Assembly (NCBI RefSeq): GCF_011397635.1
Contig: NC_064759.1
Location: 14,342,428-14,406,427, forward strand
Direction of reading: 5' to 3'
Source: Epinephelus fuscoguttatus
Taxonomy: Eukaryota > Chordata > Actinopteri > Perciformes > Serranidae
DNA: 64,000 nucleotides
Shown: positions 13,001-29,233 of the stretch, piece by piece
How positions within the stretch are numbered: the first letter of the stretch is position 1
Layout of the letters: the number at the start of each line of letters is the position of its first letter
Position numbers and translations under genes: made by a program
Notes under the pieces: model-generated
The model's database searches: none
The model's input: only the letters and a program-made list of their open reading frames with translations
What the model was told of the DNA's origin: nothing

Positions 13001-16000
13001 GGCGGAGAGAGGCCGGCCGTCTCACAAAGATACAGAGGACTAAATATCAAAGTGTCACGTGCAGCTTTTAATTGTTGCTTCCACATTTTACTATTTAAAA
13101 TGAGCTCATCCTGACTGTCATTTAAGTGTGATTTGGTGTTTTCTTACAAACAGAATCACATTAACATATGTCATCTTGTTCTTCTTCCTACATGGCTTTT
13201 GTTACTGGTTACAGGTACATCATGAAGAACTCATAACAGTACAGAGATATTCTCATTTTCTTTTTTAAACACTTTATTAATAGAGATTTTTTCCATTTAT
13301 CAGACAAGACATTAATACCCACTATTATCTCAAGGTACAAATATGTACAAAGAGATAAAAAACACTGGAATGAAACAAAGAAAGTGAAATAACCAACATT
13401 ATCCAAAAAGGACACATCGCAGTCACACAAAATAAACCAACCAAACAAAAAACCTTTTGATACCTGGAGTGACATCACCTTTTTGGTACTGCGTTCAGAC
13501 GCCCCTCACAAGTATATAAACCTTTAAATCCTTAGCAAATTGGTTTGATTTTTGTTTTCAAAAACATGGGGAAAAAAGGCAGTGAGCAACCTGGCAAGAA
13601 ATATTCTACAAACTGTAAGAAGTTAGAAGATCTGTAAAAAAATTTTTTTAAATGTGCACAAAACTATTTATAATTATCATAAATATATGTTTTTTAATTA
13701 TTTCACAAATGTATTATTATTGTTAAGGTCATTCCCTCGTTTGTTTTTGTTTTTTAATTGTTCTTTCTTTCTTTTTTTTGCTAATTTTTTGTAACTTTTG
13801 ATCTAATTTCCTGCTATTTTAGGGGCCATTTCTTCTAATGTTGCTCGTTGCCTTCTTCACATGTTTTAGAAGCAAATCAAGCCACTTTGCTCAGGTTTTA
13901 AAGATTTAAGCAAACACAGAACAGACCACCTATCGAGGGATGAGTTCATAGCTCCAGGCCAGTTTATGAATGCCAGGATTGTAGCATCTCTTCATGGAGC
14001 CGCTGAGGGTCCAACTGATTTCCAATTTTTACACATCAAGAAGTTTTTCCAAGTTCCTGTAAATCACCTGAAATGCAAATGACCCACTTTCCCCAATTTG
14101 TGTCCAAAATATTTCCTATAAATGTCTTTGCACACCAGCTCTGTATTTTTTTCATGTGATGGTTTTGCAAGAAAAATAAGGACCTGGTGTGCGAAGGCCT
14201 TTATTCAAAAGATGGATCAACTTTTCCATCAAACATGTTTCCTTTGTTTTTCTGGAGGATCAGCTTTACACCAGTTTCTTTCTTTCTTTCTTTATACTTA
14301 AGGAATCCATAGACTGTTGCACAAAAGACCTTAGCAACCAAAGGAAGGTAAAAAAAAAAACAACCTTAAGGTACCTCTGACTCTCTTAACTGCAACATGG
14401 CCAAGTTAATGGTGATAAATGGAAGAAACTAACAGAAGAGTGTTCTGCGACCAGGAGAACACAGTGGATATGTTTTGATTATACCCTTTAGATTTGACTG
14501 AATTAATTTCCGTTGCTCCTTCCTACTGGTATTTGGGATCAAATTTACTTTGTAGTTTGTGCTTTTTATGATTGCATTCCTCCAACAGTATAATCTTTTC
14601 ATATCTGACCAAAATGGTTTTCTCGTCTTCTCTTCTCCTGCCATGTTTATGGCATGTTTTCATGCAACTATAAGCCAACTTTGCAAGACGATAACAGCCA
14701 TCACAAGTGTGAGTCCAAGCAAACAAACCATGGAAACTTTTACCGCTGTGAAATCTCTGTGTCAGCACAGTATATGAGTTTTTCCTTAACTAAGGAAGCC
14801 TTTTCAGGGATTCTGTTCAACTGTGTAAGTCTCTCAGCCAAGGAGAAATTAAACCTTAGGTGAAAACTTAAGGTGTTGTTTGAAACCGGTCCGTGGTTGC
14901 TTACAAAGTCCCAGAGTAGCTTTAGTTTAGGGTATAGTTTGCCTCCAGGTCACCATAGCGGGTTTGAAAGACTGAGCTACATTCTTCCAGCAGAATTAGT
15001 TGTAGTATATTGTGTTACACATATCTCGTATTATTCTTCATGTAGCTTTTTTTTTTCCAGGGCTTTCGACTTTTGTTAAGACCCTTTATTGTGAACACCT
15101 TTCTGGCCTCTTTCATGCAACAGTTCAACGTACTAAAATTAAAATTTTGTGCATCTTACAGCCTTTGACTCAAAGCAGGAAAGCATTGCTGCAGGAGTGG
15201 CGTCTATTTATAGTGACACCACATGTGCGTCTGAGCAGAGAGCCGCACAGCTAACTGTGCTGTGGTCTCAACTTCAACACTTCACCAAGTGAGAGAAATC
15301 CGTGGTAAGTGACATTCACTGTTTCATACAGACGTCAGGGAAAATGACTCAAGTGATTCTTTTTTACATGACAGCATGAAAGAAGTCACTGCTACTGAAG
15401 CTTCAGCCACTTGAATCATCCTCCATGTGCATTCATTGGCAGGATGTGTTTCTCACAGCCTCTCCACAGTCTGCTGCAGATTGTTGCTTCGTCTGACGCT
15501 TCCTTCACATCCTCCACATGTGGTGTTTTCTCAGACTCTTCTCCAGCCGGCTGATAAAGCTCTTATCACACTTGTTCTCTGCAACAGTGGCAGAACTTTG
15601 ACCCGGTGAGAAGTCCTTCATCTCAGCTCCTCCTGCTCTTAGTACAACAGAGCCAATCAGAAAATAGTTTTGTGTCTCTTTGGCTTTGAAAACATAAGGA
15701 GAGGGTGAGAGGAGCTACGCTGAAAGGTAGGTTTGAGTGATTCTAAGGTAGAAGACATGACTTAGTGGTTTGAGACACAGAAGTGATTATTTCCAATGTA
15801 CCATTTAGACCATTATTAGTAAGTGAGACACATTTTCAAGTCATTTCCTTAGTACTTGTTTCATTTGAACCTGTGTTTAAAAGCTCACCTCACTTAACAG
15901 ATGAAGCAGTAGCACCCAGTGGCTTTACTATAAATGACTTGTCTCTGATCAGATCTCTCACCATGAACCGGGCCTGGGCTGCGTTCAGGGCTCACCCGTA

Positions 16001-19000
16001 CATCAGTAACGTCCTGGGATACACAACGCTGTTTGCCTCCGCTGACCTCATTCAACAAAGCGTGCTGGGTGGGAAACACACTGCAGGATCTGCATCAGAG
16101 GACTCGGCTGGCATCGACTGGTGTCAGACGGCTCGGGTGGCGACTGTCGGCTTCTGTTTCCATGCCAACTTCAACTACCACTGGCTCCGTTGGCTGGAGA
16201 GGATGCTGCCTGGAGGCGGAGTGAAGGCAGTGACAGGGAAAGTTGTGGTGGATCAGCTGGTCGCAGCTCCTCTCACCATCAGTGCCTTTTATATCGGTAA
16301 GTGTGTCAGAAAGCCCATTTAAGTCATGTTTACTCAAAGTATTAACCCTATTTATTTACTTTACCTTCACAGACCCGGCTGGTGTAATATACAAAGTCCT
16401 CTTCATGTGATTAAAGGGACACTTCCCCCCAAAATCAAAAATACATATTCTTCCTCTTACCTGTAGTGCTGTTTATCAATCTAGATTGTTTTGGTGTGAG
16501 TTGCAGAGTGTTGGAGATATCAGCAGTAGAGATGTCTGCCTTCTCTCCAATATAATGGAACTAGATGGCACTCAGTTTGTGGTGCTCAAAGTACCAAAAA
16601 AATACATTTGAAAAACTCAACAGCAATGTCTCTCTCTAGAAATCATGACGTGGTTACTCAAGATAATCCACAGACCTTGTTGTGAGCAGTTTCATGTAGG
16701 AACTATTTTCTCTCTACTGAACTACACCTGCCAACTCGCTGCACAGAATGAAGCATATACTCATGGTAGAGAGGCTTGTGCTCGTGACAGCATGAGAGAG
16801 GTCTCTAAGATTAAAATGGTAAATTTACGAGAACAGTCCACAGAGGGAGTAAGACATGGTGGGTAAATGGGTCAAGCACAGGACTTTCACACAGGAGACT
16901 GGAATGAGTTCTGTATGAGTCATTGTCGGCTTATTATCTTTAAACTTAGCTGACTTATTATTTTCAGTGTTTGGGATGTATAGAGCTCCCAAACTCACAC
17001 AGTGTAAAAAAACTTTTGCATAAAAGCTGAACAGACCCGTTCGTATTAACGTCAGGATGCCCAGAAATGTACACCCAGGTGTAAATAGCACTGTTGACTA
17101 CGGAGGCCTGGGTGTAAATAGAAACTGCCTTTTAAAAAATGCTGGAATCTCAACTAATATTTAAAATAAATATATATATTTTTGTATATATTATATAATA
17201 TTTTCTGTCTCTTTGTGGTCATTTTGAGTCCTCCTGGTTGGTGCGTGGTAATTTGAGTGACAAATTGCAAGTGGAGGCCAGGGGACCCCTGACACTTTGG
17301 GTCCCTCGGCCTGTGCCCAGCAGGCCTGTTAAATAATCCACTCATGTTCCTGATGATGGATCCATCAAAGCATCAGTCAGTCATATAATAGCCACGTCTA
17401 CGTTTCAGGTTTAAGCTTACTGGAAAACAAAGATGACCCGCTTGAAGACTGGAGGCAGAAATTCTGGACATCTTACAAGGTACACGTTGCCCCTAATTTT
17501 ATTCCTAAAATGCCATGTATTAAACATTTCAGTCTGTCCATAAATCTATCCTCTGTTCCTCTCTTTAGACCGGAGTGGTATACTGGTCAACAATGCAGGT
17601 GAGGCATTCTTGTATTCATCCCATCATCAGCCACTTACTGGCACAGATTCACAGACATGTACACATGCTGCACATGCACAGATGCAGAATGACACATTTT
17701 TATGTCTCTTCCACCGTCTCAGGCCATGAACTTTGCCTTCGTCCCCCCTGTGGCTCGGACAGCGTTTGTGGGAGGCATTGCACTGACTTTCACCATCTTC
17801 CTGTGTCACCTCAGGCAGCAGAGCGGCCACAAACTGGAATAAACTTGAGATCCTCGACTCAATGATGCAAGTTTTTGTACTGACTGTCTGTGACGTTAGA
17901 AAAGGCTTATTTAAGGGAAGAATTCAGTTGCACAGTGATTACATTTACTGAGAAAACAAAGGAGGATTCCTAAATAAGCTAAAGGTCACGTCTCTGTGAA
18001 TCAGCTGATTAGCCCACATCGGTTTTTGTTCAGCTGTGATGAGTTTCAACTTCCCCATCTCCAAATAAACTACTGTATCCAAATGCAAATTACAATGATG
18101 CAATAGAGTTTAATCCCTCTGTTATTCATGTGGGTGTAATCTTTTTCTCAGAAAACAGAGAACAACTGAACCGTTAAATCCTCATTTACTGTAACTGCCA
18201 CAGTTTCAGTGCCTCTTACACTGCAATAACTTGATGTTGCCATACGTTTTTTAACCAATAAATGTAAAATGGGTGTTGTTTAGATAATTTTATTTGTTGT
18301 TTTTATTCTATTTTCAAATGTTTTATCAGGATACAAACTGTATAATTTTGCAAATAGCTGCTTTTGGCATTAACACCTTGAAACTTCATATTTTTTGGTA
18401 CATCTCTCAATATTGTGGCAAGAATAGTATGCATTTATTGTACTACACTGTGTGTGGTTGTGTGTTACAAAATGTTATTTACTGCAGTATACGGAGTTTG
18501 AAAATCTGTCCATCTGATTTGGAATACATTGAAGTTAAAAAGCAAGACCTTCCCCAGCTTTATTTATATTTTTGTTGGCCTACTGGGCACAGGTCAGATG
18601 GCCCAAAGTGTCAGGGCCCCTCTGGCCTTCACTTGCAAAATGTAATTCATATTAACACGTACCAACCAGAAAGAGACTCAGAATGACCAAAAAGAGACAA
18701 AAAAATCACAAAGAGATGCAAAGGAACCACAAAGAGACACAAAATGAAGATGAAGATGTATAATGATTACCAAGAGATGCGAAACAACAACAAAAAAAGG
18801 CAAAATCACCATGTGTCTTGCTCCTGTGTGGGAGAGGTGGTGAGGCCTGTGGCATATCTCGCCCAGGGGCTCATTGTCTGACAGTCCACCCATGCCTTCA
18901 ATCCTCCCTTTGTCACTAAAGAATAGCCCACAGCAACAATCTAATTATGAATAAAGACGGTTTACAGCCACTGAATTTGAGAACCAAACGGGCTCCAGCT

Positions 19001-19990
19001 CTGCTGCCGCTGAGGGGCTGAGTACTGCAATATTTTAATCCCACGTGAAATACATACATTATTATTAAAGAGAGCAAGAGGTGAGAGACATTTTCTCTAG
19101 GCAGCTGTCCCAAAGAGGGAACTGTTATATATCAAAACAGTATTGCTATATAATTCAGTATGTTAAGCCTACACACTCTGACACAAATAGCAGAACAGTT
19201 CAACTGCTAAATGAGCGATAAAGTTACAGGCTCTTTTTTTGTTGCCCAACTCCAGATTAAAAACAATACAAATAAATATGAATTACATCAGATTATACTG
19301 TAGCCTGTATGAGATCAGATATCTAAATGTTACCAAATGATGGCTTTGTTGCATAATGAGGCCTTTTGAGTAAAATTAAATAGTGGCTGTTATTTTATGA
19401 GGCAATATTATTATGTCATGGTAACTGCGGTATGGAATTATGAAAGTTAAAGTCCAGTCTTCCTATGTGTGCTGGTGCTGATAGAGAATTAGAGATGACA
19501 CATTATTCTTTAAAATATTTGGATACATTAAACAGATTGGTGTTACAGTACAGTACATTTCATAATTTATAGTAAGAATCTTAAGATAAATAGGTTCAGA
19601 AAATGATGACAAATATCAAAATATTAATAAAATATATCTATATGTAGACTATAAAGAACTGAAAATAAAAATGGATAAAGAGTGAAGAAATTAAAAAACA
19701 ATATACTCGTGAAGTTCTGCTCACATTATTTGTTATAACAAATGGAGTGTTATAAAAGTGTTTTGTTGGTGAATTTATATTTATTTATTTATTTATAGCC
19801 TATTAAACTCAGCCAGCATATTGATTACAAGACTTATAAAGCGTGCTTATGTTTAGTGTTTTTATTCGGTGATAATTATCCAGACAATTCAAGTTAATAA
19901 AATAAAGATAAATATGCCGATCCATTACCTGAGTAATAAACTAAGAACCTTATCTCCGTCTTCACCACCGGAGGCGCCATCTTGAATCAT
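7092..19990 (-). CDS. Unrecognised 522-aa protein with a basic N-terminal segment and acidic activation-like motifs; divergent partner of rpl18
   Basis: Minus-strand exons in transcript order: 19990-19929 (ATG at 19990-19988), 12502-12429, 10377-10188, 8334-7092 (stop TAA at 7094-7092). All junctions are GT/AG and the phases agree (2, 1, 2). The total is 1569 bp, an exact number of codons. The product is 522 aa. Residues about 86-125 are strongly basic then amphipathic (KPRKNRPSKR, HRRFLHNMIQRKFADIE). The long last exon is polar and Ser/Gln-rich with acidic-aromatic motifs: SQWTDIMDLF near residue 330 and DWLFTDILKD at 511-520. This resembles a nuclear cofactor with a DNA- or protein-binding basic helix and activation motifs, but that is inference from composition. 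I do not recognise the family. The last two exons are the firmest. Exons 1 and 2 rest on splice sites and phase; if they are wrong, Met at 10375-10373 is the fallback start (476 aa). Confidence 0.6.
8335..10187. other. Last intron of the minus-strand gene
   Basis: This 1.85 kb intron lies between the last two coding exons. Besides the MITE relative at 8930-9276 I see nothing coding. The sequence is AT-rich with alternating pieces of low complexity. Confidence 0.5.
8930..9276. repeat. Diverged MITE of the TAGCTTAGCTTAGC family
   Basis: This shares with the 3195-4199 element the arm TCAGTTAGCTTAGCTTAGCA and its inverted partner TGCTAAGCTAAGCTAAC. It also shares the outer phrase TTTGGGAAATA, seen here in reverse complement near 9245-9256. 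The right end closes on TTAA at 9273-9276. The left end appears truncated. It lies inside the last intron of the minus-strand gene. Confidence 0.6.
10378..12428. other. Intron 2 of the minus-strand gene
   Basis: This AT-rich intron carries, around 10680-10830, a piece like the dispersed teleost repeat also present near 5220-5620. It has a purine-rich tract near 10380-10450 next to the acceptor. No coding signal was seen. Confidence 0.45.
12503..15230. other. Spacer inside intron 1 of the minus-strand gene
   Basis: This holds a GT microsatellite near 12559-12580 and a TTTC run near 14277-14295. Around 13263-13275, TTTATTAATAGAG reads on the minus strand as an AATAAA-type signal and could be the end of an old LINE or transcript. 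I find no supported gene. Confidence 0.4.
15195..15303 (+). promoter_or_regulatory. mpv17l: Candidate promoter and untranslated first exon of mpv17l
   Basis: A TATA-like TCTATTTATAG sits at about 15204-15214. It is followed about 90 bp later by a consensus 5' splice site (GTG then GTAAGT at 15304). A TGATCAG acceptor just before 15952 could receive it, giving a short leader before ATG 15963. A second candidate donor, GTAGGT, lies near 15727. Without transcript data either leader remains a guess. Confidence 0.35.
15963..17842 (+). CDS. mpv17l: Mpv17-like membrane protein (PMP22/Mpv17 family)
   Basis: Four coding exons: 15963-16296, 17409-17479, 17569-17598, 17723-17842. They give 184 aa plus TAA. 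The first ATG in frame is 15963; the frame is open upstream but has no earlier ATG. The protein starts MNRAWAAFRAHPYISNVLGY. It carries the family signatures WCQTARVATVGF, HANFNYHWLRWLER and DQLVAAPLTISAFYIG in the first half, and DWRQKFWTSYKTGVVYWSTMQ and NFAFVPPVARTAFVGG in the second. The order and length fit MPV17L (about 196 aa in human). Mpv17 proteins have about four membrane helices and sit in the mitochondrial inner or peroxisomal membrane; MPV17L is tied to reactive-oxygen handling. The gene lies on the opposite strand inside intron 1 of the unknown gene, if that model holds. A poly(A) signal is at 18257-18262. The choice of mpv17l over mpv17 or mpv17l2 rests on the HANFNYxWLRxLER stretch and is from memory. 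Confidence 0.9.
16414..16830. repeat. Dispersed teleost repeat in mpv17l intron 1
   Basis: This begins TTAAAGGGACACTTC and continues with phrases I recall from a very widespread fish element (GATATCAGCAGTAGAGATGT; ATAATCCACAGACCTTG). It has no coding frame. The right terminal repeat is not evident, so it may be truncated. Family assignment is from memory; a repeat-library search would decide. Confidence 0.5.
17155..17342 (-). repeat. Repeat copy A of an inverted pair around mpv17l
   Basis: The reverse complement of this segment aligns with 18573-18700. Shared phrases include CCCAAAGTGTCAGGG and the run of GACCA/CAAAGAGAC units. It lies in mpv17l intron 1, just before exon 2. Confidence 0.6.
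18573..18880 (+). repeat. Repeat copy B of the inverted pair, with an AAAGAGAC tail
   Basis: This matches copy A at 17155-17342 in the opposite direction, then runs into an imperfect tandem tail of AAAGAGAC/ACAAAGAGATGC units (about 18670-18760). It lies downstream of the mpv17l poly(A) signal. Confidence 0.6.
18881..19928. other. Spacer between mpv17l and rpl18
   Basis: AT-rich sequence with no gene recognised. If the minus-strand model is right it is the start of that gene's intron 1, with donor GTAATG immediately below 19929. Confidence 0.4.
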
Positions 19991-20117
19991 CGCAGCTGTC
20001 TTGACTTCGTCCTGCAGGAAGCGCGTGCTCTCTAACCAATCAGAGGCCCGAGATTTCAGCGCATTGTTTATCGCGAGACCTCGGCTCTTCCTTTTCCCTT
20101 TTCGCTCTGAGTCCAAG
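19960..20117. promoter_or_regulatory. Probable bidirectional promoter of rpl18 and the minus-strand gene, with 5' TOP tract
   Basis: The interval holds GCCATCTTG at 19976-19984 (a YY1-type site, common in ribosomal-protein promoters), CCAAT at 20036-20040 and TATCGCGAGAC near 20069-20079 (like the TCTCGCGAGA promoter motif). A pyrimidine tract follows at 20085-20103, the expected terminal oligopyrimidine start of ribosomal-protein mRNAs. CCAAGATGG over the rpl18 ATG is another YY1-like match. No TATA box is evident. The minus-strand gene's ATG lies only about 130 bp from that of rpl18. Confidence 0.6.
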
Positions 20118-25633
<5,516 letters not shown>

Positions 25634-25959
25634 TTTGTGTCTTTGTTTTCCATGCAATCTGATACAAATAAAAGACTGTACAAAATGAATTGTCTTTTGT
25701 TTCATTGCACTGCCTGCACACCCTTGTAAATCAATGTCATTTGTGGGGAACTTGTTTTAAACAGAAGATTACACGCCTCACAGGAGAGGACCAGGATGAA
25801 GCTAAAACAGCTAAGAACCTTTCCCCTTATTTCCTGTCCACCCTGGGGTTTTACAGTAAACCTTAAGTGAAGACTCGTTTGATCAGTATTGATAATGAGT
25901 TGGCCATGGGGGAAAATGACTTGGCCAGGAAGTGTTGCTCTGTCAATGATTGGAGAATG

Positions 25960-26111
25960 TCGGTGGGTGTTGCGGTGTTTTCCTTATCGCCATTGGACTT
26001 CCTCTCCGCCGCTCAAAGCTGCTGCTGCTGCGTCTCCAGACACTTCCTGCACCGAGCCACAGTTTTCACAGCAAGCGACCGCCTGTCGTCGTGAGGGGGA
26101 GACAAGATGAG
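25960..26111 (+). promoter_or_regulatory. sphk2: Candidate sphk2 promoter and untranslated first exon
   Basis: An inverted CCAAT box (ATTGG, 25992-25996) and an ETS-like ACTTCCTG near 26041 precede a G+C-rich stretch ending in a consensus donor (GAG then GTAAAT at 26112). It lies only about 290 bp after the rpl18 poly(A) signal. A second candidate leader exon begins at 28040 (acceptor TACAG), and joining the two would give only a short upstream reading frame. This is inference from splice sites alone. Confidence 0.4.
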
Positions 26112-29100
26112 GTAAATCTGACTGTTTTGTTTTTATATATCACACTTAAACTACCTCACCCTAAGCCGGTGTTGGCAGAATTATAACTCTTAAAAACTTA
26201 CAAATGTCCGCGTTACTGTGGCTTGATAGACTCAGAGCAAACCGCCCGTTAGCTAACGTTTGTCATACACCGTTATCTGCGCTAACTTGGATACCTCCTT
26301 AAACCAATCAATAAATGAGACATAAAATATCAGACTGGGGCTTTCCACTACGCCCATAATTATTTCAAGTAATTTTCGGGGGAATTAAATTTAAAAAAAG
26401 TGGTGCAAGTTAGCTTAAATTAAGGCTACATGTTGAATAGTAACTGCTAGCCGAGGCTAACTGACAACGCTGTGTTGCGCTTGTCAGGCAGTTTACAGTA
26501 GCTACTGTATTCACAACACAAGCTAGCGTTGTGCTATCACCTTGATTCAACGTTAGGGTTCGTAACTTTAAACGCCTTTTTTTTTTAATTATTAGAGGTT
26601 ATTTTAAAGGCTGCAACATTCTTAAAACAGCTCCACAGCTTGGGTGTGTTATAACCGTTAAACTAAAACTGTAAGTGAAGTTGTTCAGGTGGCTAACAGC
26701 CTGTCATCCTGCTAGCTAACGTTAGGTGGATGCCATCGGTAAAGTTGAACTATTAGCTTTTACTTTGTGTTATCAGGGTTATTAGACACGCTGTGGAGTG
26801 TTTAAGTGCCCCTGATATGGGAATGGGCATGAGTTCAAGGTAAAAGCCAATCGAAACTTGCCCAAAATACTCTGAAGTCACTCAACAACAGCCTCATTGT
26901 TTGGGGGACAGAATTAGCTTGGTGATATTATTTCTGGGTGTCCCCGCCCTGCATTTCAAGGACGTAAGGTGCAACAATGGGCATCGCTTTGGTGCTTTTT
27001 GTGTGTGTGGTTTATCAAGACAGGACATCAGCCAAGTATTGATTTTGTCTGCGACATAGCTTGCATAATGTTTCCGGACTGTTGTAAAACTTGAAAGAAA
27101 GATGAGACTAGTTTATGAATTTAGGGTATACCGAAGTCCCATAGTAATAGTCCTGTAATTGTACTTTGACACACTTAGGTCTCATTAACTGACTGAGCTT
27201 GCACATTATTACCCTCTATATGCATAAACTGATACAATAGTAAATGGCAATTTGTTGTGATTTATGTTATATACAATAAGACCGTTTCAGAAATCATATA
27301 ACCAGCCAAAATCATTGTCCAAGTTATGTAGAGTTGCTCAGTTTGTCAAATGAGTCCCAAACTTTTCAATTAACAATCATGTTTCTGCAGTTTTTATATC
27401 CTAATATCATCTGAATTTCTAATCATCGTTTATTAGCTACGACATTTCTGTATTGGCAGCAATTTTGGATTGTTGAGCAAGATTGCTGCACGCTAATGCT
27501 CATTGCAAAACCTGTAAAATCCAATACCATTTAGGCCAGGTCAGCCAATTTACAAAATCCTCAATCCTCGATTCAAATTGTGAAAGAGACACTGTTCCCC
27601 AAATCCTGTTACACAAAAGCCCTATTCAAAAAAAACAGATGTGGTCATTCTCATTCAACCTTTCATGCCCAATAATGTGGTGTCTCAGCAGGGTTGTTGA
27701 GGATGCATGACTGTTAGTCATTATGTACAAAGACGCACTTGGGGTCAAGGGGCATGACGGGTCTTGTATTGCTTCACCCTCTAGCCGTAATCTCTTCCTC
27801 TTATCGTGACAGTTCTTCCCTGTACTTGTCCTACTCTAATTGTGAAAATGTGTTGCAGGGATGTTCACCTTTGCACAGTGAAAGCCCAGGTGAATTAGAG
27901 GCATAGCTCATTCAATTTAGTTGAGTGTGCCTCCTTCCTTAATGTCAGTTTCTGACCCATGTGCTCTGATGTTCTGCTGTTGCTTTTTCCACTTCTACAT
28001 TTGACTTTTGTCCTTCTCTCCCACTTTGTCTTCGTACAGGAACAAAGATCTTTGGGAGGGAACGTGAGGCTTGACTCAAGGACTTTACCATGACATAAAC
28101 TAAGGACCCACCTGGAACTGTCTCCTTGTTTGTCTTTTGTTTTGTTTCTGTTTTAATTTTTTCGTTGTCTAGTCTCCACTCGTCTTACCCAGTGTTCACC
28201 CTCTTCTCGTGGAGAACAGATGATGAAGTAGTGTACAGGGAGTATTTGTTTGGATGAAACTTTTATGTATCACACTACTGTCTACAGGTCTGGCCTAGTC
28301 GCTCCTCTTGTCTGCCTCTTATTTATCACTGAGATTAAAGATAGCAATAGAGGTATCAAAGGTCATGAAAAAGCCTGCACTTATCATATCTTTGTGGCAT
28401 TAATGACATTTTGGCCAGCACTTACCATGCAACATACTCTACAGAATTCTTTCCTTGTGTATTAATTTAATTTAATTTTTTAGCCTCCTTGTTTAAACAA
28501 GGTGTGTTTGTTTGTCTTATTCGTTCTTAATAGATTTTCTCTCAGTGCAACTAAGAATTTTGTCCATTTGTGTAATTATTTAAAGATTTATTGTTAATGT
28601 TGAGGAGCTGCTCAGCTGCCTTATATTGTTATCACAATAGGCTGCTTTAAGTCGTAATGTAAACTTTTTTTTTTACTTATGCAATTTTTGTGAACATTTG
28701 TTTAAATGACTGATCTTGTAGTGGAAAAAATACATTTTTAAGTTCTGTTGTTTTTGAATATGTTGAAGTATCGCTCACTCATTTTTCCACTGGCAGTAAA
28801 CTGTAGAAGCTGACGGCTCTTAAGATCAAACTGTGATGGGAGCTCTCTAACTGTGACACAAAGACTGATCTTTAGCAGTTTCCATCTTCACTGGATAAAT
28901 ACTCTACACAGAAGAACCTTTAAACTGGAAGGAGTTTTTGCTTTTCTTTTCAAATGAAGACAAACCTGAAATAGACAGATGGAAACAGAAACTCAGAGCT
29001 GATTTTTTTTGTGACTTTGTCTCTTGAATCCAAACACTGAAGAGGGAGAATGATTTTGAGGAGATTTCAGGGATAAAGCTCCCAGACTGACATTCAGACA

Positions 29101-29227
29101 CATTTTGACTTTACCTGCAAATCTTGAAGAGCTGCCAGATTCCACTCTTCAAGTCTCTAACTGTAGAACAAAGACCTTGAAGCTTCTCAGGCCGACTTTT
29201 TCCTGATAAGCTTCGTCCCCTTCAGCA
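26112..29227. other. Spacer and sphk2 leader region
   Basis: There is no coding exon. The candidate leader exon at 28040 starts after an acceptor; its own first ATG is followed almost at once by a stop. The 28800-29227 stretch before the sphk2 start could be 5' UTR or intron: an acceptor-like TTCAGCAG ends at 29227. Confidence 0.4.
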
Positions 29228-29233
29228 GTGAGG

